Assembly: GCF_002379085.1 (NCBI RefSeq) | Contig: NZ_NBZW01000001.1 | Coordinates: forward strand, 248,001-312,000 | Direction: 5' to 3' | DNA: 64,000 nucleotides | From: Polaromonas sp. AET17H-212 | GTDB taxonomy: Bacteria; Pseudomonadota; Gammaproteobacteria; Burkholderiales; Burkholderiaceae_C | Part shown: piece after piece, positions 13,201 to 21,520 of the stretch | How positions within the stretch are numbered: the stretch's first letter is position 1 | How the letters are laid out: each line of letters begins with the position of its first letter | Notes under the pieces: generated by a model | The model's input: only the letters and a program-made list of their open reading frames with translations | Told to the model about the DNA's origin: nothing | Database searches by the model: none | Position numbers and translations under genes: made by a program

Positions 13201-13309
13201 CAACCTTACCAAGCGCGACTTTGCCGCGGGCCGGTACGGGGAAAAAAACCGCGATCCGCGCATCTGGGCCGCGTTTGTGCAGTACGGCGTACCACTGCAG
13301 CTGCAGTAG
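10229..13309 (+). CDS. CHAT-domain (caspase-like) exported protein
   Basis: 1026-residue protein with an N-terminal Sec signal (MKKHLSWLTALLLAPLLTPA) and a C-terminal CHAT domain, the clan CD cysteine-protease fold related to caspases and separase. The candidate dyad is present: His887 in HFATHG and Cys930 in LLSACDTG, followed by the family GEGVVGLPYAFMLAG and SLWPVDD segments. About 650 residues before the domain are alpha-helical and probably TPR-like, as in many CHAT proteins. The ATG at 10229 has an AGGAG about ten bases upstream. The exported location is unusual, since most described CHAT proteins are cytoplasmic. No partner substrate can be read from sequence. It converges on the minus-strand caspase operon. 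Confidence 0.88.
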   Translation: MKKHLSWLTALLLAPLLTPAYAAAPLERIPLAPAAQVTGELPGLLREVLGDYQDRLPAATSLRWTERGHSPDGRPYVRERIWSEALQKFGKVCAADKPACAPLLAAQIRTMTRALRESADAPASKASAATLSAVSELCGMSGVTGDCPLSAYLHETAIRWMQLGHDALFVAYLDRYDGQRNQYLEWLKTQGTPPSASTLAALPQLPAWIRAGYFELTGKFSAARELWLTTLIEAVGSDKPNANQERMAAYRLARLSWRLGDDELARSWQQYLAGLPGKAGEAALPCWERHEQWRIDIARSQALREPLAKASETLGALIAADCAYSQALAEYGTDTLIADPGMVGASAPLTRMLAVGSAACKGNCAPARLETLRVLQALAKPEAQELAAHARAAQTRLDQFGGFLETDVQLSWATAAVVLRQPALKRQGLELLTSLQTHLLAGNDADNFSSFGAQQNRSRFDVLHRSAALAAVQQGTQLELGRLEAMRAQTLLRRLRLSSLAGELAGVRDAPAELHYREVVAAAQDSRRKLGAIGGSDARAQAIIALVDRMLDDAAVDARLVLLETLAARKLDGGKPGQSWLRKLGGSAAITELQRKANPTGVRRDLMSLPRDTAYLSWLQVPGGYVASVASFDAEHYPPEAPGVKGGHRQSSRFIAVSAAQEETLGLYRALLMSGAATNRGASRVDVPLTDGAGLRLRSLPVWRTADGSYLAQASAPAGATRAQDLREIGQYLYRVLLEPLHAQWSPAKRLLLSPDGLLTRLPFETLWAGERPLLDVIDVSYVQSLEVHAELARRAGQPRAGGKSLLSFADPDYAAAAVAGAGPVPSWMASLRWNALPGTRSEAEALKPLFPDARQLTGTDAARARVLAMQESKELRDFRILHFATHGYVDDRRSSLVLSTRDGLQQAYLLDSDISTLELRTDLVLLSACDTGLGRSQSGEGVVGLPYAFMLAGNINTLMSLWPVDDAGTAAFMPAFLSKARGGVDLVTALNLTKRDFAAGRYGEKNRDPRIWAAFVQYGVPLQLQ

Positions 13310-13608
13310 CTGTCATGGGCACGGAGGCAATGACCGAGGCGATAGTGCTGGACAGGGCGTGGACGAGTCTGGACGATTTGGACCGTCGCTGGCGGCCGTA
13401 TCTGAGTTCGGGTCCGCGCTCCATCTTCCATTGCTGAATCATGCACCCTTGGCAACAATGCGGTCGACGAGATCGCGCGTGCACCTCCGCCACCCGTGCG
13501 GTGGGAAAGTGCACAGCCCCCCTGCGACGGCGTCTTGCTCGACGACACGATTCTTACCCGGGCAATTCTTCCATCAGATTAAAGGCAGCTGCCTGCTGAC
13601 AACGCACA
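13310..13608. other. Intergenic region between convergent operons
   Basis: Non-coding stretch between the CHAT stop and the end of the minus-strand operon. I see no convincing gene: short open frames lack ribosome sites and family features. It holds a few weak dyads only. Confidence 0.5.
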
Positions 13609-13632
13609 AACCGGGACGCCAGTGCCCCGGTT
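13609..13632 (-). terminator. Hairpin at the end of the minus-strand cluster operon
   Basis: AACCGGG (13609-13615) pairs with CCCGGTT (13626-13632) across a 10-base loop, immediately beyond the last minus-strand stop codon. On the minus strand it is followed by TTTGTGCGTTGT, a weak U-tract, so it is a possible intrinsic terminator. Confidence 0.45.
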
Positions 13633-13937
13633 CAACCCCTGACGCCCGTCCCTACGTTTCTTGGAGAAGGCTTGTACACACTTGGTTTCGATTGGGTGGA
13701 TGCACCGTCTGCAGGGCTGCTGAATGAACGCATCTTCTCGCCAGGATTGGCAGCCGCCTGCGACTCGAGTTTGTCCGCCCGGGCAGTCAATGAGTCTCCA
13801 CGCTTGTGCGCCTGATCGGCTTGAGTCCTCAATTTCTTGACCTGTGCCTGTATGGCCGATCCCTTCGTATCTTGAGCATGGACGGCCATGCCGAATCCGA
13901 GGGCTGAAGCGAAAAGCACAACAAATAATTTTTTCAT
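13632..13937 (-). CDS. Small exported protein, paralogue A
   Basis: 101 residues with a clear Sec signal (MKKLFVVLFASALGFGMAVHA) and an AAGGA ribosome site seven bases before the ATG at 13937. The mature part is a short charged helix with the pattern KKLR-QA-x2-AH-x-RGD-x-L-x-A-x-A-x-KLE, then NPGEK. A tail rich in Ser/Pro/Lys follows. The same core is present in the next gene upstream (14050-14343), so the two are tandem paralogues. No known family is recognised. It is the last gene of the minus-strand cluster operon and is probably a small periplasmic helical protein. Confidence 0.7.
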   Translation of the reverse strand: MKKLFVVLFASALGFGMAVHAQDTKGSAIQAQVKKLRTQADQAHKRGDSLTARADKLESQAAANPGEKMRSFSSPADGASTQSKPSVYKPSPRNVGTGVRG

Positions 13938-14049
13938 TTCACGGTTCCTTGATGAATACCCGCCTGGTTGCCCCGGGTGTGCACGGCCGGCAAAGACACA
14001 CCCTCGTCCCCAAAAATTTCCCCGAGTAACGCTGGCCCCGAGGTCTGCA

Positions 14050-14343
14050 CTATTTCCCCGAGAGGGCACAACCTGCTCGCCCGTCGTTCCCGCATTGCCC
14101 GGCAATCTGACGCTTCTCCGGTTTGCCGACGGGGCCGCCGCGCAGCTTTTCACCGGGGTTCATGCCGGACTCCAATTCCAGTTTCTCCGCCTGGGCACTC
14201 AGTGCGTCGCCACGACCATGTGCAGCCGCAGCTTGTGCTCTCAGTTTTCTGATCTGCTCTTGCTTGGTCGCCTCTTTGGCGCCGTCGGCGTGAGCACCGA
14301 ACCAAAGCAGCGATGCAAACAACAAGACAACCGTTTTTTTCAT
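14050..14343 (-). CDS. Small exported protein, paralogue B
   Basis: 97 residues with a Sec signal (MKKTVVLLFASLLWFGAHA). The mature region repeats the paralogue A core: RKLR-AQA-x3-AH-x-RGD-ALSA-QAEKLE, then NPGEK. The C-terminal tails differ completely, this one having CGNDGRAGC, a possible two-Cys loop. The start at 14343 gives the signal peptide directly. It lies 84 bases after the Sel1 lipoprotein and 112 bases before paralogue A. No family is recognised. Confidence 0.7.
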   Translation of the reverse strand: MKKTVVLLFASLLWFGAHADGAKEATKQEQIRKLRAQAAAAHGRGDALSAQAEKLELESGMNPGEKLRGGPVGKPEKRQIAGQCGNDGRAGCALSGK

Positions 14344-14427
14344 TTCATCTCCCCTCGGTGGGCCGGCGCATCCGGGCAACCCGTGATGACCGCGGCTGGA
14401 TGCTGAAGAACAATTGGGAACCACGCA

Positions 14428-15513
14428 CTATTTGTTGGTCCGGGCGTAACGCGCCACGATCTGGTTCAGGGCATCCAGGTCCTTTCGCGACAGCCTGGCG
14501 GCAGCCATGTCCCGGTATTTGATGGCATTGGCAGATTCGGCGTGGGACGCTGCAATGGAAAACCAGAGATACGCCTTTCTGTCGTCCTGCTCGATGCCGC
14601 CTTCACCTTTGCGATAGAGGTTGCCCAGGTTGTATTGGGCTGCAAAGTCACCCTGTCTGGCTGCGGTTTCGTAAAAACGAAGCGCCTCGGACAAGTTCTT
14701 CTTCACGCCATACCCCTCCTCGTACATGAGCCCCGTCATGTACTGGGCATGAACTGAAGTTTTTGCCGCCCTGGAATACCAGAAAAGAGCTTGTGGATAG
14801 TCTTGCGAAAGGCCGTCCTTGCCAAAATAGTATTTTTCCGCGAGTGGCAATTGCGCGGCTCCCAGCCCCTGCTCCGCAGCCTTGGTGTACCAAAACACCG
14901 CCTTCCTGTCGTCCTTTGGAATTCCTTTCCCAAAGTGATACAGGTTCGCCAGATTGTTTTGCGCCAGGGCCAGGCCTTGTTCAGCGGCCTTGACATACCA
15001 TTCGGCCGCCTTTTTTTCGTTCTGTGGGACACCCGTTCCGCTGTCGTAAAGCTGGCCGAGGTTGTATTGCGCCGTTGCAAGCCCCTTTTCGGCGGATCTG
15101 GCATACCACTCGGCGGCTTTTTCCGGGTTCTCCTCAACGCCCCGGCCGTTGGCGTAATACACGCCCAGGTTGAATGCAGCCTCTGCGTCGCCTTGGTTGG
15201 CGGCTTTCAGATACCACATGGCGGCCAGGCCGTAATCCTGAGGCACGCCTCTGCCCTTTTCAAACATGAATCCCAAGTTGTATTGGGCCAGAGGGTCATT
15301 CTTTTCAGCGGACTTGAGATACAACTCCACCGCCTTTTGATCATCCTGGGGAACGCCATTTCCATTGGCATATTTCACGCCCAGATTGAACTGGGCCCTG
15401 GCTTCTTCAGCCCCCGGCTTGGTCGCAACCACTTCCGGTGGATGTGCCTGTGGCGCCATCTGGCAGGCGGTCACGAGCAGGGGGAGGACAAATAGGCCGA
15501 GTTTGCGAATCAT
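14428..15513 (-). CDS. Sel1-repeat lipoprotein
   Basis: 361-residue lipoprotein (lipobox LVTAC, Cys17) built of about eight Sel1-like repeats of roughly 36 residues. Each repeat has the AQ-x-NLG-x-xY-x-x-G-x-GV-x-x-D-x-x-KA-x-x-WY-x-KAA-x-x-G pattern and they run from about residue 38 to 330. Sel1 solenoids are protein-interaction scaffolds. Its anchoring in the envelope with a caspase-like lipoprotein and a CHAT protein suggests an adaptor role, which is inference. A clear AGAGG precedes the neighbouring upstream gene and spacing within the operon is tight (22 bases). Confidence 0.88.
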   Translation of the reverse strand: MIRKLGLFVLPLLVTACQMAPQAHPPEVVATKPGAEEARAQFNLGVKYANGNGVPQDDQKAVELYLKSAEKNDPLAQYNLGFMFEKGRGVPQDYGLAAMWYLKAANQGDAEAAFNLGVYYANGRGVEENPEKAAEWYARSAEKGLATAQYNLGQLYDSGTGVPQNEKKAAEWYVKAAEQGLALAQNNLANLYHFGKGIPKDDRKAVFWYTKAAEQGLGAAQLPLAEKYYFGKDGLSQDYPQALFWYSRAAKTSVHAQYMTGLMYEEGYGVKKNLSEALRFYETAARQGDFAAQYNLGNLYRKGEGGIEQDDRKAYLWFSIAASHAESANAIKYRDMAAARLSRKDLDALNQIVARYARTNK

Positions 15514-15535
15514 GGATGAACCTCTTTAAAAAATG

Positions 15536-16630
15536 TCAGCGTCGTACAAAAATCATTTCACACACACCCGCGTCCGTGGGATTGCGCGATCCGCCGGGCA
15601 GCACGGAGACGATCAGCCTGCCGTCGGCGTCGAGCCGGGTTCTGGCAACGATTTTTCGATCTACCGGCAGGTTGTTGCCGCCCGTCACCGCGAGGTTCAG
15701 GGCGCCGCTGGCCGGGTCGTAAATGAAGCTGCCCTCGTAGTCGATGTAACGTTCAAACGGCGTCCAGGTCGCCGAGAAGTCGCCATTGCTGCGGAAGCGC
15801 AATTCGTGCAGGGGTTGCGGCGGCACGCGCTGCGCGCCGGTACCGCAGGCGATTTCCCGCGTCTGGCGCCACAGGCCGCGCAAAGGATGCTTCACCGGAT
15901 CGACCACGCGCATTTTTCCCTGCACGGTTTGCGCGCCGACCTGCGCGATCAGCGTGAATGTTGTACCGTCTTTCGCGTCCTGTGCCACCATGCCTATGCC
16001 GCTCACGGCATCCATGGCAGCCGGTGCGCCGGGGCTGAGCCGCCAGCCGCCGATACAGGCTGCCGGCACCACCACGAAGTCATGCGGAGCGCGCACCAAT
16101 GCCGGCTGACTGGCCAGCAATTCACCCGCCTGCACGTCGCGATCATCAAACCAGAAAAGCAGTCTGCCCGTGTTGAAGAGGGCACAGTCGACCCCAGGTG
16201 GAAGTGCTGGCGCTTCAGCAGGTGCAGGCGCATTGCCACCGGGCATCACCAGCAGCAAGGTGGCCGCGCGCGCGTCCCAAAGCCACGCCGCCCCGGGCAA
16301 GAGGCGCGCGGAATGCGACTCCAGCAGAACACCTTGCGGCACCATGACGATAAAACCACGCACGTTCGCGCGGGCACCCAGCATGGCAGACCACCGTGGA
16401 GTCCCTGCCTTCAGGTCTTCACGCCAGCGCTGTGCCGCAGCTTCATTGAGCTTGAGCAGGACCTGCCCCCGTGCGCCGGGGCTCTGGACCTCCACCTGAA
16501 CCTCGCAGCGGCCAAGCGTCAGCGGCTCTTTACCTTCCACGCCGCTTGCCTCCAGCAGCGCAGGACAGGCCGCCTCAGCAACGCTGCAGACGAGCAGCGC
16601 GAAAGACAGACCGATCGATTTAAATAGCAT
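15536..16630 (-). CDS. Exported protein of unknown function
   Basis: 364 residues with a Sec signal (MLFKSIGLSFALLVCSVAEA) and a GAGGA ribosome site before the ATG. The N-terminal half is beta-rich with two Cys-containing strands (ACPALLE, GRCEVQVEV). A Pro/Ala linker around residue 132-145 leads to a second half. From about residue 250 the segment LRGLWRQTREIACG through YIDYEGSFIYDPASGALNL looks like a small beta-barrel of the META/lipocalin-like kind. That is a shape impression, not a motif match. It is co-directional with its neighbours, 40 and 22 bases away. Confidence 0.6.
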   Translation of the reverse strand: MLFKSIGLSFALLVCSVAEAACPALLEASGVEGKEPLTLGRCEVQVEVQSPGARGQVLLKLNEAAAQRWREDLKAGTPRWSAMLGARANVRGFIVMVPQGVLLESHSARLLPGAAWLWDARAATLLLVMPGGNAPAPAEAPALPPGVDCALFNTGRLLFWFDDRDVQAGELLASQPALVRAPHDFVVVPAACIGGWRLSPGAPAAMDAVSGIGMVAQDAKDGTTFTLIAQVGAQTVQGKMRVVDPVKHPLRGLWRQTREIACGTGAQRVPPQPLHELRFRSNGDFSATWTPFERYIDYEGSFIYDPASGALNLAVTGGNNLPVDRKIVARTRLDADGRLIVSVLPGGSRNPTDAGVCEMIFVRR

Positions 16631-16670
16631 GGAGATCCTCTCAATTCATGGTTTTCGAAATGGCAGAGGA

Positions 16671-17279
16671 CTACCCCACGCGCCGCAGGCAAAGGCTGTC
16701 CTGCGAGAATTCAACGACGCCCTGATGCAGGCCCCACCAGGCCACCCATTCAGCCGCCGGCGACGTCACCAGCACGGCCTGAAGGTTTCTCTCGGGCTTG
16801 AGCTTGCCGGTGAGCTCACCGGCCGACACCGCTGCGGCAAAAGCCGCGGAAGCCGGCACTTGCAAGCACACGCGGGTGGCATTGTCGAAGCGGTATTGCA
16901 ACAGCAGGAATCCGTTCATCTCGCCGCGCTCGCTCTTGCCGTAATCCCAGGCGGCCACGTCCAGAACCAGCCAGTCGTTTCCGGCAAGGCGCGCCGTGCG
17001 ACCACTGAGCGGCGGCAACGGCGGCTCGGCGGCCTCTCCAGCCCTGGTGTTGAATATCTCGAGCCGCAGGGTATTGCTCCCAGTCTGGACAATCCGCACA
17101 CGGCTGCCCTCGTCCTTGCCTTCCTTGGCCCAAAGACCGGCGGCTGAGGCTGGCACGGTGATGCCGTAGCGCACGGCAGGCGCTTCACCGAACATTGGTG
17201 GCGGTGCACAAGCCGAGAGCACCAGAGCTACCCCAAGCAGCACCAGCACACGCCAGGTGGGTTGCGAGAGGCCGGTCAT
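16671..17279 (-). CDS. Lipoprotein of unknown function
   Basis: 202-residue predicted lipoprotein: hydrophobic signal and lipobox LSAC at Cys24, followed by APPP. The mature protein is rich in beta strand and aromatic residues (GLWAKEG, WLVLDVAAWDYGK, AAEWVAWWGLHQG). Its start overlaps the stop of the VIT-VWA gene by four bases (ATGA), so the two are translationally coupled and probably work together. No family is recognised. Confidence 0.65.
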   Translation of the reverse strand: MTGLSQPTWRVLVLLGVALVLSACAPPPMFGEAPAVRYGITVPASAAGLWAKEGKDEGSRVRIVQTGSNTLRLEIFNTRAGEAAEPPLPPLSGRTARLAGNDWLVLDVAAWDYGKSERGEMNGFLLLQYRFDNATRVCLQVPASAAFAAAVSAGELTGKLKPERNLQAVLVTSPAAEWVAWWGLHQGVVEFSQDSLCLRRVG

Positions 17280-20200
17280 GGCCTGGCCTTCACGCCAACG
17301 ACAAAGGTTCCCACGGTCACTTCCTCTTTTTTACCGGCCAGCCGCAGGATGATGTTTTCGTCTTTCTGGGCCGGTGTGCCGAAACCGGTGGACAGACGCA
17401 GCATCAGCGTGGTGGCGGGCGCCACGATCTGCTGGTTGTGACCGTAGAACTCCGCTTTGACCGTGTAGATGCCGGGCTTGGCATCGCGCAATACGAATTC
17501 CTCGGGTCCGTAGCCACCTGTGAAATCGTTCGACATGCGGCCGCCTTGGTAGGTCAGCTGGCGGCCGTAGTAGGCGCGCTCACCGTTGGGGTCGATCACC
17601 CACAGGTCGATGTCGGTATTGTCCGCATCCCAGGACAGCACCGCGCGCACATCAAGCGGCAAGTTGCGCAGAAGACGCGTGTCCATGGCGCTGGTGTCCA
17701 GCCCGGGCTGACCGGCGGCGGCAACACCCGCGTTGATCGCGTTGAGTTCGCCCAGGGCAATGAGCTCGATGTCGGGAAAACGGTTGTTCCACGGCCTGGC
17801 CACCACTTCCCAAAGCTGGTTGACGGCAGCCTGGGACTGGCCGTCTTCAGCCAGCGCCAGCCCCAAGTCGCGCAAGGACTGCGGCTCGTCCGGGCTCAGG
17901 ACCAGCACTTTCTGCAGCACCGGCAGTGCCAGCTTCACCTGTCCGGCCTGCTTCAGGCGGTAGGCCAGGATACGCAGGATCTGGCGGTTCTCCAGGTTCA
18001 TCTCCGCCAGATTGGATAACACCCGCAGACCCAGTGCGGTCTGGCCACGCTCCAGGAGAATGTCCGCAGCATCGAGGAAAAATGCCGTACTCGATAGGTA
18101 GGAGGGCCGTTCATCCAGGTACACCGCGTACATGTCCTCGACTCGGGCTTCACGCAGGCGCCTGGCGTAAGGCGCGTCGGGCAGCCATTTCTTGAGTTGA
18201 ATGCTGGCCGAGACAGGCCCTGCTGCCGCAACCGCTGTCGGTGTAGGCGGCGCTGCCATGCGTGCGCTGACGGACGGCGCCGGCATCGCGGCAGGTGCGG
18301 GCACAGGCCGCGGTGCCATGGCCATGGGTGCGGGCGCCGAAGGCGTGGCCATGCCCGCACCAGGACCCCATGCCGGCGTGCCCGGCCTGGGCTTGGGCTG
18401 AGGCGGCTCGTCCTTGGGGAACGCTCTGTCCCACCAGGCCTGCTTGGACACAAAACGTGCAGCAATGCGGTCCAGATGCGTGGCGCGTTCATTCAGGTTG
18501 CGGTCCCGCTTCTGGGCAATCAGCCGTTCGTAGGCGGGACGCAGCGACTCCGGGGGCTCGATCTCGTAACGCGCATAGTCGGCAACGGCGTCGAGCACGA
18601 TCAAGGAGGTTTCGGCAGTCAGCAGACCAAACCGTGTCCCGAGGCGGCGAATGGCGCTGCGGTTGCGCTCGCGGTCGGCTTCAAGCGCGGCCAGCTTCAG
18701 GGTGGCCCAGCGATATGCCGCCAACGGTATTTTTGCAGCCTCCGGGACAGAGGCCCCGGCCACGATGAAGCGGTGGTTTGCTCGTGTGCCGTCCGGGGCC
18801 TCCACCTCAAGCTCGACGTGGGCTGCCGGTCCCGTCAGGCGGCCGGCAATGACCAGGCGCCCGTTTTCCGGGTAAGCCCCGGCACTGACGAGATCCGTCG
18901 CGCCATTTGCACGCAGGCCGGCAAGACGGGTACGCGTTGTACGCAGCTCACGCACCGCATCCGGCGCGCTCACGCGCAGCAAGTCCACCAAGGTGCCGCC
19001 GGAAGCCTCTGCCGCGTGCCGCAGCAGCACGGCGTCAGCACTGATCGACGAGGACAGCGCATGCAGGGGCACGCCGCTGGCCGGCATGGCCAGGCCACCG
19101 AAATTTCCCAGCCCATCGGTAAACAGCAGGGCCTGCGTCGCCCCATCGGGCACAGCCATGGCGCCCATGTTGGTCGCGCCGTCATAAACGACTTTTTCGA
19201 GTTGCTCGCGCAAGCTACGCCAGTCGCCGCGTGTCACCTGAAACCGCTGTACGGGCTCAGCCACATCGCGTACCAGCAGCAATTGAACCGCCACGCTCTC
19301 CACGGCGCTGAAGTAACCGTCGAGCACGGCCAGTTCGCGCGCATGGTCGCGCGCCGCACCGGAACCCGATGCGTCCCAGACGATGGCCAGATTGGCTGGT
19401 GCCGGGCGTGGTTGCGACTTCAGCGCAACCGGCAGCTCCGCATAAAAATAGGTCGCGTCCCGGTAGGTCTGGGTGCTGACGAAGCTCTGGCTGGCCGCCG
19501 CTGGAACGGTGACCTGCAAAATCCGGCCACTCGTATACCCGATGCGTGTCAGCGTAACCACAGCAACGCCGTCGGCGCCACGTTGCACGGCAACGCGCTC
19601 ACTGCCAAGGATTGCCTTGACAGCCGCGGGGTCGGCACCGGGAAAGCGCACGGCAGCGTCCAGCCGCTGGACACTCTGGCCAAATTGCAGCGGCAGCTGA
19701 TAGTCCAGCACCCTTCGGCCAGCCCGGTCGCTGCGCATCAGCGTCTCGGAGATTTCCAGCACGACGCGGCGTGTTCCCCCGGCTGGCAAAGGATACACGC
19801 GCAGTTTGTAGTTGTTTCCGCCAGCGGCCTCCAGCAGGGCCGGGTCGACCCGCGTGCGGGTGACCTCTTCAAAGACCTGGCGGCCCTTGGCTTTTTCAAC
19901 TGGGACGGCGGGACGCAGCGCGCCGTCAATGTCCAGTGCAAAGCCAGTGACGGCTTGCCCCGGACGCAGGGGAAACTGCAGTTCGCCTTCGAGCGCCCTG
20001 TCATTGGGATTGCGAAACTCCATCTCGATGCGCGTGCGCGCCGCCAATCCCACCACTTCTGCATCCACCTGCACGCGGGCGAGCTGGATGGCCAGGCGAG
20101 CCTCGGGTACCACCAGCAGCGGCACGGCGACAACGGGCCGGGATCGTGGATGCAGTGGCGGGGCATGAACTCCCTGGGACTGAGCACTCGCGGCGCCGCA

Positions 20201-20284
20201 AGAAAGCAATCCGGCGGCGACAAGCCTCAGGAAAATCCGCCAGCCGGATCCTGGACAACTAAGGATGGGAGCATATGCGTACAT
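17276..20284 (-). CDS. VIT-VWA-DUF2135 exported protein
   Basis: 1002-residue protein. A signal peptide (about residues 15-34) precedes a VIT (vault/inter-alpha-trypsin) domain at about 60-200. A von Willebrand A domain at about 298-470 has MIDAS motif DASGS (304-308) and a matching Thr at 371 in DGATNMG. A helical middle follows, then a Pro/Ala/Met-rich linker around 650-720. A TPR-like helical part precedes a C-terminal DUF2135 beta domain that starts at the WDADNTDIDLWVIDPNGE motif (about 880-1000). The MIDAS implies divalent-metal-dependent ligand binding. It starts three bases after the TPR gene and overlaps the next lipoprotein. The function is unknown; a large envelope adhesion or scaffold role is inferred. 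Confidence 0.88.
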   Translation of the reverse strand: MYAYAPILSCPGSGWRIFLRLVAAGLLSCGAASAQSQGVHAPPLHPRSRPVVAVPLLVVPEARLAIQLARVQVDAEVVGLAARTRIEMEFRNPNDRALEGELQFPLRPGQAVTGFALDIDGALRPAVPVEKAKGRQVFEEVTRTRVDPALLEAAGGNNYKLRVYPLPAGGTRRVVLEISETLMRSDRAGRRVLDYQLPLQFGQSVQRLDAAVRFPGADPAAVKAILGSERVAVQRGADGVAVVTLTRIGYTSGRILQVTVPAAASQSFVSTQTYRDATYFYAELPVALKSQPRPAPANLAIVWDASGSGAARDHARELAVLDGYFSAVESVAVQLLLVRDVAEPVQRFQVTRGDWRSLREQLEKVVYDGATNMGAMAVPDGATQALLFTDGLGNFGGLAMPASGVPLHALSSSISADAVLLRHAAEASGGTLVDLLRVSAPDAVRELRTTRTRLAGLRANGATDLVSAGAYPENGRLVIAGRLTGPAAHVELEVEAPDGTRANHRFIVAGASVPEAAKIPLAAYRWATLKLAALEADRERNRSAIRRLGTRFGLLTAETSLIVLDAVADYARYEIEPPESLRPAYERLIAQKRDRNLNERATHLDRIAARFVSKQAWWDRAFPKDEPPQPKPRPGTPAWGPGAGMATPSAPAPMAMAPRPVPAPAAMPAPSVSARMAAPPTPTAVAAAGPVSASIQLKKWLPDAPYARRLREARVEDMYAVYLDERPSYLSSTAFFLDAADILLERGQTALGLRVLSNLAEMNLENRQILRILAYRLKQAGQVKLALPVLQKVLVLSPDEPQSLRDLGLALAEDGQSQAAVNQLWEVVARPWNNRFPDIELIALGELNAINAGVAAAGQPGLDTSAMDTRLLRNLPLDVRAVLSWDADNTDIDLWVIDPNGERAYYGRQLTYQGGRMSNDFTGGYGPEEFVLRDAKPGIYTVKAEFYGHNQQIVAPATTLMLRLSTGFGTPAQKDENIILRLAGKKEEVTVGTFVVGVKARP

Positions 20285-20287
20285 GGT

Positions 20288-21520
20288 TCAGCCTGTCGTA
20301 AAAATGGAAGGGTGCCGCGCGATGGCAGTCATCCTGCTGTCTGACGTCGTCCGAGGCGAGATGTCAGGCTTGCCCCGGGTGCGCGGCATGCTGTCGGACT
20401 GGTTACGCAAGGCTGCCAGGTTGTCACGGATAGCCTGCACAAGCGAGTCACTCTCGGCCGGATCCAGCTCTGCCAGCGCCAGCGCTTGTTCAAACATCCG
20501 GGCAGCAGCATCGAACTGGTTCGCGCGCTGAAGAGCCTGGGCCAGATTGTTGAGGGACATGGCCTGCTCATCATTGGGAGCCTGCCGCGCAAGATCAATA
20601 CGCACCGCGCGCTGAAAAACCTCGAGCGCGCCCTGTGTCTGCCCATCCTTGAGCCGCCAGGCACCCAGCAGGTTGAGCAGATTCGATGCTGTTGCTCCGT
20701 TCCCGCGATGGGCAGCGGCCAGTACGGCGAGAGCCTCGTCCATCAGGTCCAGAGCTGCCGGCAAACCACCCTGGCGGCGAAGGAGATGAGCCTCGCGCGA
20801 CAAGGCCAGCGCTGCGTCGTCGGGATGGCCGGGCGCGAGGCGGCGGTAGATGCCGCTGGATAGGTGCAGCATCCGCATCGCCTGCGCGGGCCGTCGCATC
20901 GCCATGGCGTGCTCACCTGCTTCCAGAAAGGCTTGTGCGACGCCCTTGTCGGCCAGGGCAGGCTCGGGAATCTCGCTGGCCAGGGCCGAAAACTGCTCAA
21001 GCAATGGGAGGCTTGATGCCTTGTCGACTGTCCGCAACTGCTGAAGCAGGGTTTGGGTCCGATGAAGATAACGCGCGTGAACCATCAATGACAGCGCTGC
21101 CTCGGGAGAGGCCACGGGTTGCAGCGAGAGCGTGGCCTGGGTCCAGTTGCAGCCGGGCGACTGCGCTGTGGCGCTTTCGCGCCAATTGACACGCAGCGTG
21201 CCACCTGAAAATCCCAGTTGCGCTTCACCAACTGGCTGTGTGGCGTCGAAAAAACGCACGGTATACGCGTCCCCGCCCTGAGCCGCGGACTGCAACATGG
21301 CAGGCTGCATGGCGCCCCAGGCAAACAGTGTTTCACCCCGCGCCGATCCGGTCCAGCGCACCATGTGCACAGGCAGCTGATAAGGGGGCATGCGCTGCAT
21401 CGCGCAGGCCCTCCCCTGCTGCTCCCGTACCTCCATGGTGCCCTGCCAGACAGCTCCATTGGGCTCGGCCGCCACCACGCCCGCGGCAAACCAAAGGCCC
21501 AACAACGCTTTAGCGCGCAC
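20288..21520 (-). CDS. Exported TPR protein
   Basis: 410 residues from a GTG start (21520) that overlaps the end of the anti-sigma-like gene by 11 bases. A short signal (LLGLWFAAGVVAA) leads to a beta-rich N-terminal part with conserved Cys and Trp. From about residue 210 onward there are TPR units (for example ALDLMDEALAVLAAAHRGNG, SLNNLAQALQRANQFDAAA). It is probably a periplasmic adaptor whose expression is coupled to the sigma/anti-sigma pair. No specific partner can be named. Confidence 0.75.
   Translation of the reverse strand: MRAKALLGLWFAAGVVAAEPNGAVWQGTMEVREQQGRACAMQRMPPYQLPVHMVRWTGSARGETLFAWGAMQPAMLQSAAQGGDAYTVRFFDATQPVGEAQLGFSGGTLRVNWRESATAQSPGCNWTQATLSLQPVASPEAALSLMVHARYLHRTQTLLQQLRTVDKASSLPLLEQFSALASEIPEPALADKGVAQAFLEAGEHAMAMRRPAQAMRMLHLSSGIYRRLAPGHPDDAALALSREAHLLRRQGGLPAALDLMDEALAVLAAAHRGNGATASNLLNLLGAWRLKDGQTQGALEVFQRAVRIDLARQAPNDEQAMSLNNLAQALQRANQFDAAARMFEQALALAELDPAESDSLVQAIRDNLAALRNQSDSMPRTRGKPDISPRTTSDSRMTAIARHPSIFTTG

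Noticed and set aside
18197..20344. 715-codon plus-strand frame opposite the VIT-VWA gene
   Set aside because: Antisense shadow; composition is Arg/Cys/Gln-rich and no domain can be read.
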